Source: Verpa conica
Taxonomy: Eukaryota > Ascomycota > Pezizomycetes > Pezizales > Morchellaceae
Direction: 5' to 3'
Length of the DNA: 64,000 nucleotides
NCBI GenBank assembly: GCA_033030425.1
Contig: JAUFSD010000004.1
Location: 620,001-684,000, forward strand
A model generated the notes under the pieces. It was not told where the DNA came from. It worked only from the letters and a program-made list of their open reading frames with translations, and searched no databases. The position numbers were made by a program, and so were the translations under genes. Of the stretch, positions 48,520 to 64,000 are shown one piece after another (position 1 is the first letter of the stretch; every line of letters begins with the position of its first letter).

Positions 48520-49942
48520 TCATTTTTTCCCTCCATTTCCCGCTCTTGGTGTGCTCCCACCTCCTGCCCTTGGCGTAGCAACCCATCTCATCCTTCCACC
48601 TTCTTTCCCCGCAGCCACCCCACCTAGAATTCCTCCGCCATTGCCACTATTCGTCAAATTACTCCATAACCTCTGCCCCGCGGGCGTTAACGCAGCAGGC
48701 GTACCCCCAAATCTCGGTATCTCCCTTCCCTTCCCCGATCCTCCCAACGGCGTCATTTTCGGCGTTGCTGCCCGTGCCGCCAAAGGATTGGTGGTACGTT
48801 TGTTCTTTGCAACTCTATCTACCATACGGTGATGGAGTAATTCGCGCCGCGGCGTTGGGGCGAGTTTGAAGGGTGTGGGAGTGTCTGTTGAGGTGATAGA
48901 GGTGATAGAACCCCATGTTAGCGGCGGTGCACCAAGTTCACTCGGTGACGGAGATGGTGCATCCGCAACAAAAGAGTAGCCGTTCACCCTCGGAGTTTCA
49001 GCTGCACCGAACCCAGATTCGGATGGAAGTGGACGAGGTTTCCCAGCAATGGCATCGCGAACTGCTGAGAATGACGGACTTGGTGGAGGAGGCGGGAGTG
49101 CGAGAGGTGGCATGCGAGTATTTGCATACACGACACTCTTAGGTGGTAGCTCCTTGTCACCCTCCTTTGGCTGTGCTTGCGGTGGTGGCGAGCCGTCAGG
49201 TGCAAACATGAGAGTGTTGCGAGGCTCGGCTTTCCATGTATTGGGTACTGGTTTGCGATCATCAACCCAGGCGATGGATTTCGCTGGACCACTGGAGGCC
49301 TCGTCGGCTTCTATACGGTCTTTTAACCGTTTCGCTTCTGCTTTTGCTCGGAAGCCTGGGATACGATTCCCGGACCAGAGAAACGCGTATGCATTTCGTT
49401 TCTTTTCGTTTTGCTTATCGAGGAGGTCGTTGAAGGATGCATTATCCTCGGATGTATATTTTGCCTGGAACGAGTCAAGGCTTAGATGCTTCTCGTAGAT
49501 TGGTTTTTCTACTTGGTCTTCTGTGGGAGCCATGGGGTTGCTTTTGAGAGGCGTCGCGATAGGGGTTGCAGATCCGTCACGGTAGAGGGGGGTTGCGGCG
49601 AAGGAGGTTCCACGACGCCGTAGACGTGGTGTCGTCATAACCTCCGAGAGGCGACGGGAGGCATCTGCGATCCAAGAGGGGTCGCGAGAGTCGAGAGCAT
49701 TAAGGTATTCTTGTTGATGTTTTGTTTCGAGCAGACCAGGGAAGAAATCACGGGCTATGATCTCGGACTGGGTTGAGTTAGCTGTGTTGGGGGGGGACCA
49801 AATAGTAGATACGTACCAATGCGTCAGTGTAGGTTTCCTCGTCAAGGACTTTTGGGGGGCGTTTTATGCGCTTTGCTGGGGGCGGAGGAGGCATGAGCTC
49901 CATGTCAGCTTTCCGTATCAGAGCCTGAGAATTTGAAGCCAT
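48520..49942 (-). CDS. ESS2/DGCR14 family spliceosome-associated protein
   Basis: Two exons, 49942-49817 and 49767-48520; 457 aa. The Es2 (DGCR14) family of nuclear proteins associates with the spliceosomal C complex; fission yeast Bis1 and worm ess-2 are members. Seen: PPPPPAKRIKRPPKVLDEET then YTDALSEIIARDFFPGLLET, the family signature near the N terminus; QQEYLNALDSRD; SLDSFQAKYTSEDNASFNDL with LDKQNEKKRNAYAFLW; a later block LAPTPRRELLHHRMVDRVAK; and the C-terminal Gly/Ala-rich tail with RAATPKMTPLGGSGKGREIP. The 49-nt intron (GTACGT, CTAACTCAACCCAG) joins the L and SEII parts of the signature. Divergent with SEC72 across 336 bp. The 5' leader has GTGGAT repeats. Confidence 0.92.
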
Positions 49943-50278
49943 TATAGAGTGCTGTGGATGTGGATGTGGATGTGATTGTGAATGTGAGATATTGGAGTGA
50001 GGTTGGAGATAGAGATCCTTGGGGGGGCAGAAGTTCAAGAGATGGGCTGAAAGAGGCTGAACGACCCTTGCATGAATGACCAATCTGCAGGCGCCACACA
50101 TCTGCATTGTGCACAGCCACACTGAGCTGCACAAGTGTCCTTAACTCTTCCAGCAAGTAAACTCCCCCCCCAAAAACACCATAATATTCCCCATCTTCAG
50201 TATTCACACCCCTCCCCTCCCCAAACAGCCCAGCAAGGCTCTCCTGTATATCTTAAAGAAAATATTTAAACCTCCGCG
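49943..50278. promoter_or_regulatory. Bidirectional promoter region ESS2/SEC72
   Basis: 336 bp between two divergent start codons. The ESS2 side holds GTGGATGTGGATGTGGATGT repeats; the SEC72 side is C-rich with A-tracts. No TATA box seen. Confidence 0.55.
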
Positions 50279-50893
50279 ATGGCCACTGCCCAATCCCCTA
50301 ATACCTTCCTCCTCCTCCCTATCTCCCTCAACGAGACAACAAAAGACGTCTCTTCCATCAACTCCTCTGACCCCGCCCTCGACCGAGAAATCAAAGCCCT
50401 GAACGCTCTCCACCGCGCACTCAAGGATTCTGGTATCACAGATGGCGTCCCCCCTCCACCCGTCCCTGTCCACCCCCACCGTACAGCCATGATCGAGAAG
50501 ATGCGCAACACCGGTAACGCCGCGTTCAGAAAACAAGACTATAAAGGCGCTATCGACCTCTACTCCCACGCTATCGGCATGGCGCTCACCCGCCCTGGCT
50601 GGGAACCCGCAACGCTACTGAGAGACGAGCTTCAGCAACTGTACTCGAACCGCGCGCAGGCACACATTGGGGTTAATAATTGGCCCGAGGGACTGGCTGA
50701 TGCGAACTGCAGCATTGAGTTCAAGAAGGCTGGGAACCAGAAGGCCCACTGGAGAAAGTGCAAGTGCTTGAAGGAGATGGGGAGGTTGGAGGAGGCTAGG
50801 GATGGTTTAGAGTACGGGTTGGAGTTTGGGACGGATCCGGAGTTGAGTAATATGTTAAAGGAGGTGCAGGAGATGCTGAATAGGAGGCAGTAG
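50279..50893 (+). CDS. SEC72: Translocation protein Sec72 (TPR subunit of the Sec63 complex)
   Basis: Single exon, 204 aa, near yeast Sec72 (193). Sec72 is a fungus-specific cytosolic subunit of the Sec62/63/71/72 complex that drives post-translational import into the ER and binds Hsp70 Ssa1 through its TPRs. Seen: variable N-terminal part, then VPVHPHRTAMIEKMRNTGNA; TPR helices RNTGNAAFRKQDYKGAIDLY, LQQLYSNRAQAHIGVNNWPE, GLADANCSIEFKKAGNQKAH and WRKCKCLKEMGRLEEARDGL (about 80-185), with the carboxylate-clamp type K-x-x-GN and N-R residues. No transmembrane segment, as expected. Confidence 0.9.
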   Translation: MATAQSPNTFLLLPISLNETTKDVSSINSSDPALDREIKALNALHRALKDSGITDGVPPPPVPVHPHRTAMIEKMRNTGNAAFRKQDYKGAIDLYSHAIGMALTRPGWEPATLLRDELQQLYSNRAQAHIGVNNWPEGLADANCSIEFKKAGNQKAHWRKCKCLKEMGRLEEARDGLEYGLEFGTDPELSNMLKEVQEMLNRRQ

Positions 50894-53800
50894 ACGGGTA
50901 GAGGGTTGCTTCAATATGAACTATTTTTATTTCTCCCTTTCTCCCTCTTCTTTCGGAATTGGGGGGAGGCGTGCTTCCTCTTTCTGTTGAGGTTTACTGG
51001 TTGAATAACGGGAAGAGGGGATTTCATGATTTTATTAATAATTCTATACAAAATTGGCGTTTTATTCTTTGTATAGCATCTTCTCCCTTTGCTATTGTGA
51101 TTAGACTTTGCGGAAGAGAAGGTAGAGCTACCGTAGCTAAAGTAAAATGATTACTGTTAGACCATTTGGGGGTATAGTTTATGCGAGTATCGAGTTGAGG
51201 ATCGTCGTAATACTCAGAAGGATTTTATAATCTTACAAGGTAATAAAATTACGAAGGTAACCTTTAAAGTGGCTATTGTAGAGCTAATCAAGTGATAAAT
51301 ATATAACTCCCGCGTACAGTCATTATATCATGCCCTGAGTAATCGTTGGTGATCCTACAAGACAGTGGACTTGACCCCAGAGCCTGTAGATTTAAATCTT
51401 TTCTTTTCTATCTTCTTTTCCTTTACCCACCAGCCATCTCAATCCAACATTTAGATTTCACCCAAGTCTGTCAAATATTCGAATATCCTATTATCGGGGT
51501 TTGGTCGGGTTTTAGAGTATATCTAGCTTGCTCCGGCTTACACTAATAATCTCATTTACCAGATATCTACAATATGGGAAGGATAGCTACTCTACATTTT
51601 CGTAGCTCAAATACTGCTACTATGATATTAGTGCGTGTTTCTTCTGTTAGTTTATGATACTTATACTAACTATCTTGTTCATAGAAAAACTTTGGATGGT
51701 TGGTAGGTGGTTTAAAATATATCACTCATAGAACTGATACGAATTAAACCGTGTTGGCACTTTGTGCAACCGGAAGTTTTATTTGAGAACTTTCTATTAC
51801 TTTCTTGAGCGAAGGTTGGTTACTCATGTTTGGATATCTATGTTTTAGACAGATGCTGGCTTGGACCGGGTCACGAATTACTATGGTGAGGGCCAGCCTA
51901 GTCCGTCTAAAAGAGGCTGAACCGGTCTAAATTGTTAAATGGGCCGGTCAAAGTCAATATCTTGTTGTGGAGGAGCCGGAATATCCAGGGCCTGGGAATA
52001 ACATTTCCTGGCTAAGCTGAAAGTGAGGAAATAACTTCTTAAACCCGAGATATAACCTTATAAGAACCTGAAATCAACGAGTATTCAAGGGTCAGAATAT
52101 TTAAAGCCTGGATATAGGCGGTATAGTATAATCGCCCTATAGGGATACATAGTTGGGCGGGGAATTTGGAAGGGTATCTGTTATGATCACCTTTTGGTGA
52201 TTATGTCACCAAGGACGGTTTAGTCATGAAAGACTTTTTAAAAAGAGTTTATTATGAATGATGCTAAGATAGTCTCGTTCCCAGCCCCAATGGTTGCTTT
52301 TGCTGCGCAGCTACCGTAGGGTCTGGTGTGCTAACCTCTCCGAGCTTGCCCAGTTCGCATTTCGGACATATTTTGGCTCGGGGGCTCTCGGGGGCTCTCG
52401 GGGTATAATTGGTACTTAGGTTTGTATGGAGCCAGCACGTAAACCTAAGTACCTATAAAAGCTTCGAGCCATCTAGAAGAGCCCCCAAACTAGCTGAAAA
52501 ACCCCAACAGGCCGGGGTCTTTCGGAGGTTCTCGGAGTGTTACCTGGTACTTAGGAATGTATGGCAGCTCCACACAATCTTAAGTACCTTCGGAGGCTAT
52601 AAAAGGCCCCGAGCCTCTGAAAGTCCCCGAGCTTCGCGGAGGTCTTCGGGGGTAGCTCCGAAAGATCCCGGGACTTTACTGCTCCAGACCCTACAGTGAC
52701 GCAGCAAGCTGCGCCGTAGGAGATGGGCACGAGACTAATGCTAAGAATAAAGGAAAAACGAAACTTTTATGTACTAGATGATGCCAAGTATCCTCATGAC
52801 TAATCGTTCATGACAGTATTCCTAAGTAAGGCTACTCTAACCTAATTAAAAATGTCCAAGACAGACTCCCACTAACGATATCCTTATTAATGATATCGTT
52901 ATAGGGTAATACTATTAGTATTATTTAAAATATCTGGGGGTCATGGATATGTCTCGGAAGATGCAGTCCTTTGTTCTTATTCGGAACCCTTCCTTGCTTA
53001 TATATTGCTTTAAATCTATGGTTTTTTTAGTGGGGGGACTTGCTAACTAGGTTAGAATCTATAGTATAAAAATTCTTGGATATCCACATGTCACATCGAT
53101 GTGTAATAGACCATGGTTCACCTGCACTTCAATAGGCTGTATTCTGGATCATAGCCTTGCATCTAGCAGTCTGCACCATTGCTACTCTTCTAAACGACAA
53201 AGTATTATATTCTCATGTATATATTTGTTATTAAGTATTTACTAATTTCTGGTCCACTAGAGATAAAGAGTATAGGCAAAAAAAAGATTTATTTGTTAAA
53301 AAGGTAACAATAGAAATATCTATGTACTATGCTAGGGTCTTCTCAATACTATTTAGAATTCTCGAAGCTTCTTAATCCCTAGATAGACACTGTGTCCCAT
53401 GTATTGATTCTAGCGGTAAAGATTTCCTGCCCCCTAAGTATTGAATCGATTTGAGTTCTTGTTAGAGTATTTACCTCGAAAGCAAGTCTAGCACAGATAT
53501 TCCAGCCTATCCGAAGCTATTGCACCTCTTGGTATATTTTATAAGAATACAAGCTATTCAAGATGTATTGCCATATATCTATTTTGTGGAGTAGCATTAA
53601 CCTTATTCACGATTCACAAATGCTATTCGCTCTTCTCTGGAAACTTAACTATACATCGATATGCTTTACCCTGGCGCTTTAAGATTGTTTAATTCTATAC
53701 TCTCGCTAGATTTTTGGGTTTGGTGGGTTGGGACCCGGGCGTTAGCATTGATGTCTCGAGTAATGGGCCATGAATCAAATGCTATGTAGTTACTAAAAGC

Positions 53801-54221
53801 CTATTTTTCGTTTCCATCACCCCTCGTTAATTTGCGGTTAAACCCTTACCTCTCTCATAGGTCCATAATAAGTAGACTAGGATTCGATGATAGCTTAAAA
53901 GTGAAACCAAAGTGAATGACTACTCCTTTCGTAGAGCTTTCTCCTAACTATACTATTCTCACTAGATTACAGCGCCCACGCATCTCATAGCCATAATAAA
54001 GTCAAAGAAGCAAAACACCGTATTTCTCCCGCTACGAAAGTTAAAAACCAACGCAAAATTCCCAGATAAACGAAAAAAAAAAAGATAGTGGTAAAATAAA
54101 GATATAATCAAGCGCAACCGGCGCAATAATCCTAGAGAGAAAAAGAGCAAGGAGGAGAAAAGATGGCGTGTATGGAACAAAAAAGAAAGTTATTTAATCT
54201 AACAGTGAACAAACACTTCAA
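50894..54221. other. Gene-free stretch of 3.3 kb with one MITE
   Basis: No gene recognised. It holds the element at 52270-52737; the rest is A+T-rich with many stops in all frames, and resembles decayed repeat sequence. Confidence 0.55.
52270..52737. mobile_element. MITE with ~50-bp terminal inverted repeats and two internal hairpins
   Basis: Starts TAGTCTCGTTCCCAGCCCC and ends GATGGGCACGAGACTA; inverted similarity continues about 50 bp to the shared TAGGGTCTGG. The element is bracketed by identical ATGCTAAGA (52261-52269, 52738-52746), a clean 9-bp target-site duplication. Inside are two hairpins: GGTACTTAGGTTT (52411) pairs with AAACCTAAGTACC (52441), and GGTACTTAGG (52546) pairs with the near-inverted CTTAAGTACC (52579). 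The element is G+C-rich (CTCGGGGGCTCTCGG motifs) against an A+T-rich setting. It encodes nothing. Confidence 0.85.
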
Positions 54222-57077
54222 TCAAGCGCCCCCCGTAGCCAACTTAGCCTTTTTCCTATCTGCGATTCTCTTCTCCGCTGCTGCTCTTCTTGCAGGATCC
54301 ATAGTCAACCTGGCAGCAACACCGCCGCTCGTAGTCCGTCTAGGAACAACTGTGCCAACACCAGAGATCTTTCGTGTAGGTGCAGCGGCTGGGGGAGAGA
54401 TTGCAATACTGACGATCTTCGCTCTTGGGCTCTCTTTCTGGCGGCGTTGTGTGAAGAATGAGCTGTCTGCGGTGTTCTCAGTAGCTTTGGGAGTCTGCAT
54501 GAAAGACGAAAACTCTGACAATGATGGGAGGATATCAGAGTCTTCCTTCTGGATACTTTGTGCAGAGAGTGATCGTTTCTGGCGGTTTGCGAGGGCCGGA
54601 ACTGGGGGTGAGTTAAAATCAAACGCTGAAGTTGCTGTAGGTTTAGGGTTCTTGGCTCTTGGAGTATAGCTGGAAGCATCTGCAGTGGAGGCCGTTGCTA
54701 CTTTATTCCAGCGGTCGAAACTGCGGTCTACTGCACTATCGTCGCTTGCACTTTCGACTTCCTTGGTTTCTGGAACTGTTGAGGCCGATTTTGGGGGTAG
54801 CGTAGTTCTGGCTTCTATCCTAGTTTCCTTGAGATTCTCAACCTCCACTTTCGCATCTTTCAATCGTTCTTCCACCTGTGCCTTTTGCGTTCGGAGTGTT
54901 AAGGCCTCCTCCTTTGCCCTCCTTAACTCTTGTAGCGTTGACCTCTGCTTCATCTGCCATTCTCTAGCGCTGTCATCCCGAGCAGGAGTATCGTTAAAGA
55001 GTTTCTTCTTGAATTCATCGTTCTCCTTCTTTGTCGTTTCCAGTTCCCTCTCCAGCCTAGTTGCATACTCTTTCAACTCTTTCATTTCATACTCTAGTTT
55101 CTCTTTCTCCCATCCATTCCCAGTCTTTCCTCTTAGATCTGCAATTTCTGCCTTAAATTTCCTCTCCGCCTCTCTCCTGTCCTTCGCATCGGCCAATGTC
55201 TTCTCTCTCATCTCCGCACGCAACTCCCTCTTAGCTTTCTCCAAGGTCTCGATTTGCTGTCGTAAGCGACTCTCCGATTGTGGGCGTTTGGCCGTGCTCT
55301 TATTTATTTCATCATCCCCCCTTGACTTTTCCAATTCTCGTTCCATCCTTTCTTTTTCAGCCGTAGCATCCATGAATCCCTTCTCTAGGATTTCGACTCT
55401 TTCCCTCAAACTTCTCGCTTCCTGCCTTACCAAGGCCAACTCCCTGACCTCCTGTTTTGCAACCCGAAGCTTCTTTTTCAATTCATTCACCACCTCTTCT
55501 AAATCCTCGTCATCGTGACCGGTATACATACTCATAGATAGCTCTGTAATCTTGTTCTCCCTATTGTCGAGCAGCTCTTCGAATGCCTCTAGCTTTTCCT
55601 TGTGTCTTTGAAGAACACTCTCCATGCGCACCTTCTCAGCCATGTTGGCAGCGATCTGTGCATCTCGCTCATCAATAGCATTCATGGCTTCCTCGAGTGC
55701 GTGACTATGGCCAGTAGCCCTGGAGGAGGTAGTGCCGCTAAAGGCGTAGTTTCCAGCAGTGCTACCAGATTGTGCACTTAGTCGCTTGAGCTCCGCTTTC
55801 AATCTTTTATTCTTTTCCATAACCTCACGCATCTTTTCGGCAAGGTCAACACAGAGCTCGTCTTTCCTCTTGGCGTATCCTGTGGCGATTTTGCAGCGGG
55901 CCTTGAGCATATCGACTTTTTCCAAAGCAGCAGCTTCAACCTTCTGTGTGCGTTCTTTCCAGAATTGCCCAGAGCTAGAACGGGGAGCGTCCATATCAAT
56001 AGTAACATTATCTTCATGCATGGATACTTCTAGTTGCAACTGCTGTGCAGCTTTGTCGTCATCGGAGTCATTTAGATAGTCGGTAATGCGGCTATCCTCC
56101 CCGACTTCATAGTAGCCAGTTGGGTTCGAGGCGGTAGATCTCTCAGGTTTTTTACCCTTGTCCAATTTTCCTTTATCCAGATTCAATGGTCCCTCCTCGA
56201 AAGTGAGGGTACGTGCCGGGCTTCCAGGACCAGGGATAGAAACGGATCGCCTGTGCTGTGGGGTCCCAGCCCTAGGCGTCCACGGACTCGGAAACTTTCC
56301 AGGAAATTCGTGTGGGAGCCCAGACCTGATATGGCCATTCTTGGGCTGGGGTGTGGTTTCACCAATCGAGGGATGAAAGGACACAGCCTTTTTTCTCGCC
56401 AATGCGGTACCTGGGGTCATCAAGATGCCTTTTGCGGGCGAGGAAGGCCGAGCAGGGGTAGCCATTTCGAGGGCTGGCGGAAGCTTCGTGCTTGATGATG
56501 ACGATGAATCAAACAAGTTTAGCTTCGGGGTGATTTTGAATGGAATCGGATCCAAGATCCTGGGGTTCCTCGAAGTTCGAGTTGATGCAAATATGTTGGG
56601 TTGCTCAACCTTCTTTTCTTCAACGATGGCGGCTTTCACAGGGGGAAATTCTTCCTTCTTCTTTTCCCTTTCCTCCTTTGCGGCAGCAGCTCTCTTTGAT
56701 CTTGGTGATCTTTTTTTCCTACGGACAGGACGCTCTCGAGGCTTTGGTGGAGCTGGTGTCCCCCATACTACTGTCCGGATAGCCTTCAAGGCAAACATAG
56801 GTGCTGGGGTTTGTGGTGGCTGCACATCATCACTAGAAACATCTGCTCAGCTAGTCAGAATGTTTCCCCCCCCCTTTCGTTTGAAGTCACGAGAGATAGA
56901 GAAGAATTAATCACCTTCCTCTTCTTCAGAAGATGTGTCTGTGAAGGCATCCTCGTCCTGCGGGGTAGTAGCCGTGTGTCCGTTTCGAAGCTCCTGGTCG
57001 ATGTTGGAGGAAGAAAACATTTTCGCGTCGTCTAAAGCAGAGGCAGTCGACGGACCGCCTTTGAGCCAGCTGAGCAT
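54222..57077 (-). CDS. Spindle pole body-associated Cut12-domain protein
   Basis: Two exons, 57077-56915 and 56842-54222; 927 aa. The start MLSWLKGG plus the block PPQTPAPMFALKAIRTVVWG then TPAPPKPR (about 65-92) is the N-terminal signature of the Cut12 family. Fission yeast Cut12 sits at the spindle pole body and regulates bipolar spindle formation and mitotic entry through Plo1 and PP1. Residues about 320-650 form a long coiled coil rich in Lys/Glu with heptads (MREVMEKNKRLKAELKRL, ELKEYATRLERELETTKKEN). The rest is Ser/Pro-rich and basic, ending in RIADRKKAKLATGG. The start was set at MLSW, although an in-frame ATG lies 15 bases upstream. The intron begins GTGATT, a weak donor, and ends GAGCAG. 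Divergent with GCN2. Confidence 0.87.
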
Positions 57078-57934
57078 AATGATGATGGACAAATTCTAGA
57101 TGCAGCCAGACGGGGCCGGGGGGGGGATGCTACTATGTATCGAGTTTCGCTGCTGCTGTGTATCGGAGGTGAGGGGGACTATTTTTATTACTGGGGTGAA
57201 GTCTCCGGGACCGCGGGTATGTATGTGTGTGTGGGGGGGGGAGTTAAGGTAGCGGGGGAGGGAAGGGAAGGGGGGGAAGGGCACGCTGGGAACGTTAGTA
57301 GTGTCCTTTTGTGTATGTTGATGTTTTTGAGGGAAACAGAAGGGAACAAAGAAAAGAAAAAAGACCCGAGGGATGGAAAGATTAAACTCATCTGGTTTTT
57401 GTTTACGCGAGGGCGCGTTGCCACAACAACGCGATGGGATTACATATGCGGGTCAGCTGATGCCTGGAGCTGAGGTCGGACATCCAGAGTGGTGGGTGGG
57501 GCTACAACGGTTACGTTAGAGACTTGGGCCCTATTTACCCCCTACCTCTACTAGTTGTCCGGGCCTTGGCTAATAACCCAACACTCTCTATCGTGCTGGA
57601 TCAATAACTCACATAGCCGGCCAGCGTTTCGCATCTTTGTAAATCTCTCCCCTCATCCTTCCCAACAACATCATACCCCTCCCCTCTATAATCACGTCTA
57701 TGGCTTCCCGCTGCTTCTAAAGCCGCGGCTTAGGAGCTGCTGTGATATCTAAAAAAGAATAATTCAATCTCATCCCCGCGATATACTATCCGACCGACAG
57801 AAAAGAAACATACCCCCTCCTATCTCACATTAAGGAGAAAGAAAGGAAATAATCACGATACCTAACTGTGAAAGATACCTACCCCGCACACACCCGAAAC
57901 CAAAGAGAACCTTATCCCAATCTATACACACAGT
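57078..57934. promoter_or_regulatory. Divergent promoter region Cut12-domain gene / GCN2
   Basis: 857 bp between divergent starts. A purine-rich stretch at 57228-57280 (GGGGGGGG, GGGAGGGAAGGGAAGGGGG) has polypurine and G-quadruplex-like character. No TATA box close to either start. Confidence 0.5.
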
Positions 57935-63236
<5,302 letters not shown>

Positions 63237-63770
63237 ATTGTTGGTGGCTTATTGGTTTCTCTTTTCTCCTTAATTCCTTTAATTTTGGATTAGTACTTTT
63301 TTAATCTCTCATTGGCATTATGCACGGTTAATAATCGGTTCGGAGGGGATTAGTGGCGTACTTTGTGAATTATTGTTCGAATTTCCTCTTTACTTATGTC
63401 CACTGGATTCCATATTGCATGTCCTTGGAAAAAATCTTTTCTTTGTCTTGAGGTCTCTCCTCGCTCCCAGAATTACGTACCAGTCGGGTTTTAATCTCTT
63501 CTCATATTTTGTCTTGTCTATAAGAATGCGGATACCCACTCTCTATTTTAGTCTGCACCTTTATAGGTGGTAGTAGTGATTTAGAGTTGATATTCCATGT
63601 TTTTGATTCAGCATGCTGAGTGAAAAACTACCATTATTTTACTCCGCCATAGGCCATACGCTCTTCTCCTGTAGTAAATAAGACTTGGGTGACCTAATTA
63701 GGACATCCAAGGTGTGGGCATTGAATATTTTCAACCCATAAACCTATACTTTCATCTACTCTAACCTACA
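63237..63770. other. Convergent 3' flanks
   Basis: T-rich 3' flank of GCN2 facing the incomplete minus-strand gene at the right edge. No separate gene seen. Confidence 0.55.
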
Positions 63771-63918
63771 TCACCACTTCGCCTTCCCTCTCCCCCAAAG
63801 TTTCTCTACCGGCTCCGCCAAAGCACTTGACATCATTCCCTCCTGTCTGCCCAAAATACCATACGCCTTTGTAACCCCTTCCTCATCCATACTATTCCAG
63901 TACCAAAAGCACTTAAAC
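63771..63918 (-). CDS. Last exon of an incomplete conserved-looking gene, product unknown
   Basis: Minus-strand exon after a good acceptor (TTTAACAG) with 48 codons plus stop. The product KCFWYWNSMDEEGVTKAYGI, then LGRQEGMMSSALAEPVEKLW and GRGKAKW, is aromatic-rich and then amphipathic, unlike the surrounding random frames. I cannot name the family. The upstream exons lie beyond the right edge or in the last ~80 bases. Convergent with GCN2. Confidence 0.5.
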
Positions 63919-64000
63919 CTGTTAAATTGTACATTTGTCATGTATTAGTCATGTATTAAGATAATGGAATTATCTAGATTGTTGAGGAAGTTTACGGAAC

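Noticed and set aside
54685..55518. 277-codon plus-strand frame rich in Ser/Phe
   Set aside because: It is the mirror of the Lys/Glu-rich coiled coil of the Cut12-domain gene on the minus strand.

Overview
The window is nuclear DNA of a filamentous ascomycete (Pezizomycotina). Genes are split by short GT-AG introns, mostly 50-115 nt, with CTAAC-type branch points. The set includes fungal or ascomycete-typical proteins: Ste12 with homeodomain plus C2H2 fingers, Ste3 pheromone receptor, Cut12-domain spindle-pole protein, Sec72 and RPA49. There are no bacterial operons. Long A+T-rich intergenic stretches and degraded transposon-like elements fit a repeat-bearing genome, perhaps a Pezizomycetes-type one, but genus cannot be fixed from sequence alone.

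Layout. 1-8 kb: a DUF1770/ATG43-like gene, the histidine-pathway isomerase HIS6 (convergent with it), and a secreted choice-of-anchor-B/LVIVD protein. 8-12 kb: mostly empty, with one small two-exon, two-helix membrane protein. 12-16 kb: a large TMEM198-like (DUF4203) membrane protein with a long cytosolic tail. 16-19 kb: empty, then a mitochondrial single-stranded DNA-binding protein. 20-33 kb: a possible 112-aa gene, the STE3 a-factor-type receptor, a 7.6-kb gene-poor stretch and STE12. 36-43.5 kb: a promethin/LDO-like lipid-droplet candidate, an FHA-domain kinase of Chk2/Mek1 type, an RPAP1/Rba50 homologue (divergent with the kinase) and a Cbp6/UQCC2-like bc1 assembly factor. 44.5-50.9 kb: the 25-residue ribosomal protein eL41, RPA49 of RNA polymerase I, the spliceosomal ESS2 and SEC72 (the last two divergent). 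51-54 kb: empty except for a MITE. 54-63.2 kb: Cut12-domain protein and GCN2, divergent. At the right edge is the last exon of an unrecognised gene on the minus strand.

Functionally the block mixes housekeeping (translation and its control: eL41, GCN2; transcription: RPA49, RPAP1; splicing: ESS2; secretion: SEC72; mitochondria: mtSSB, Cbp6-like) with a mating/meiosis theme: the pheromone receptor (STE3), the transcription factor ending the pheromone MAPK pathway (STE12) and an FHA kinase related to Mek1/Chk2 lie within about 19 kb.

Most notable non-genic signals: a family of short inverted-repeat elements with TAGTYTCGTGCCC ends and 9-bp target-site duplications (three copies, Mutator-like by TSD size), a strongly over-represented intergenic palindrome TACATGTA, and telobox-like TAGGGTTAGGGTTT boxes just upstream of HIS6 and the CBP6-like gene. 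Exon structures were derived by eye from splice signals and family conservation; all multi-exon models given here keep frame end to end.
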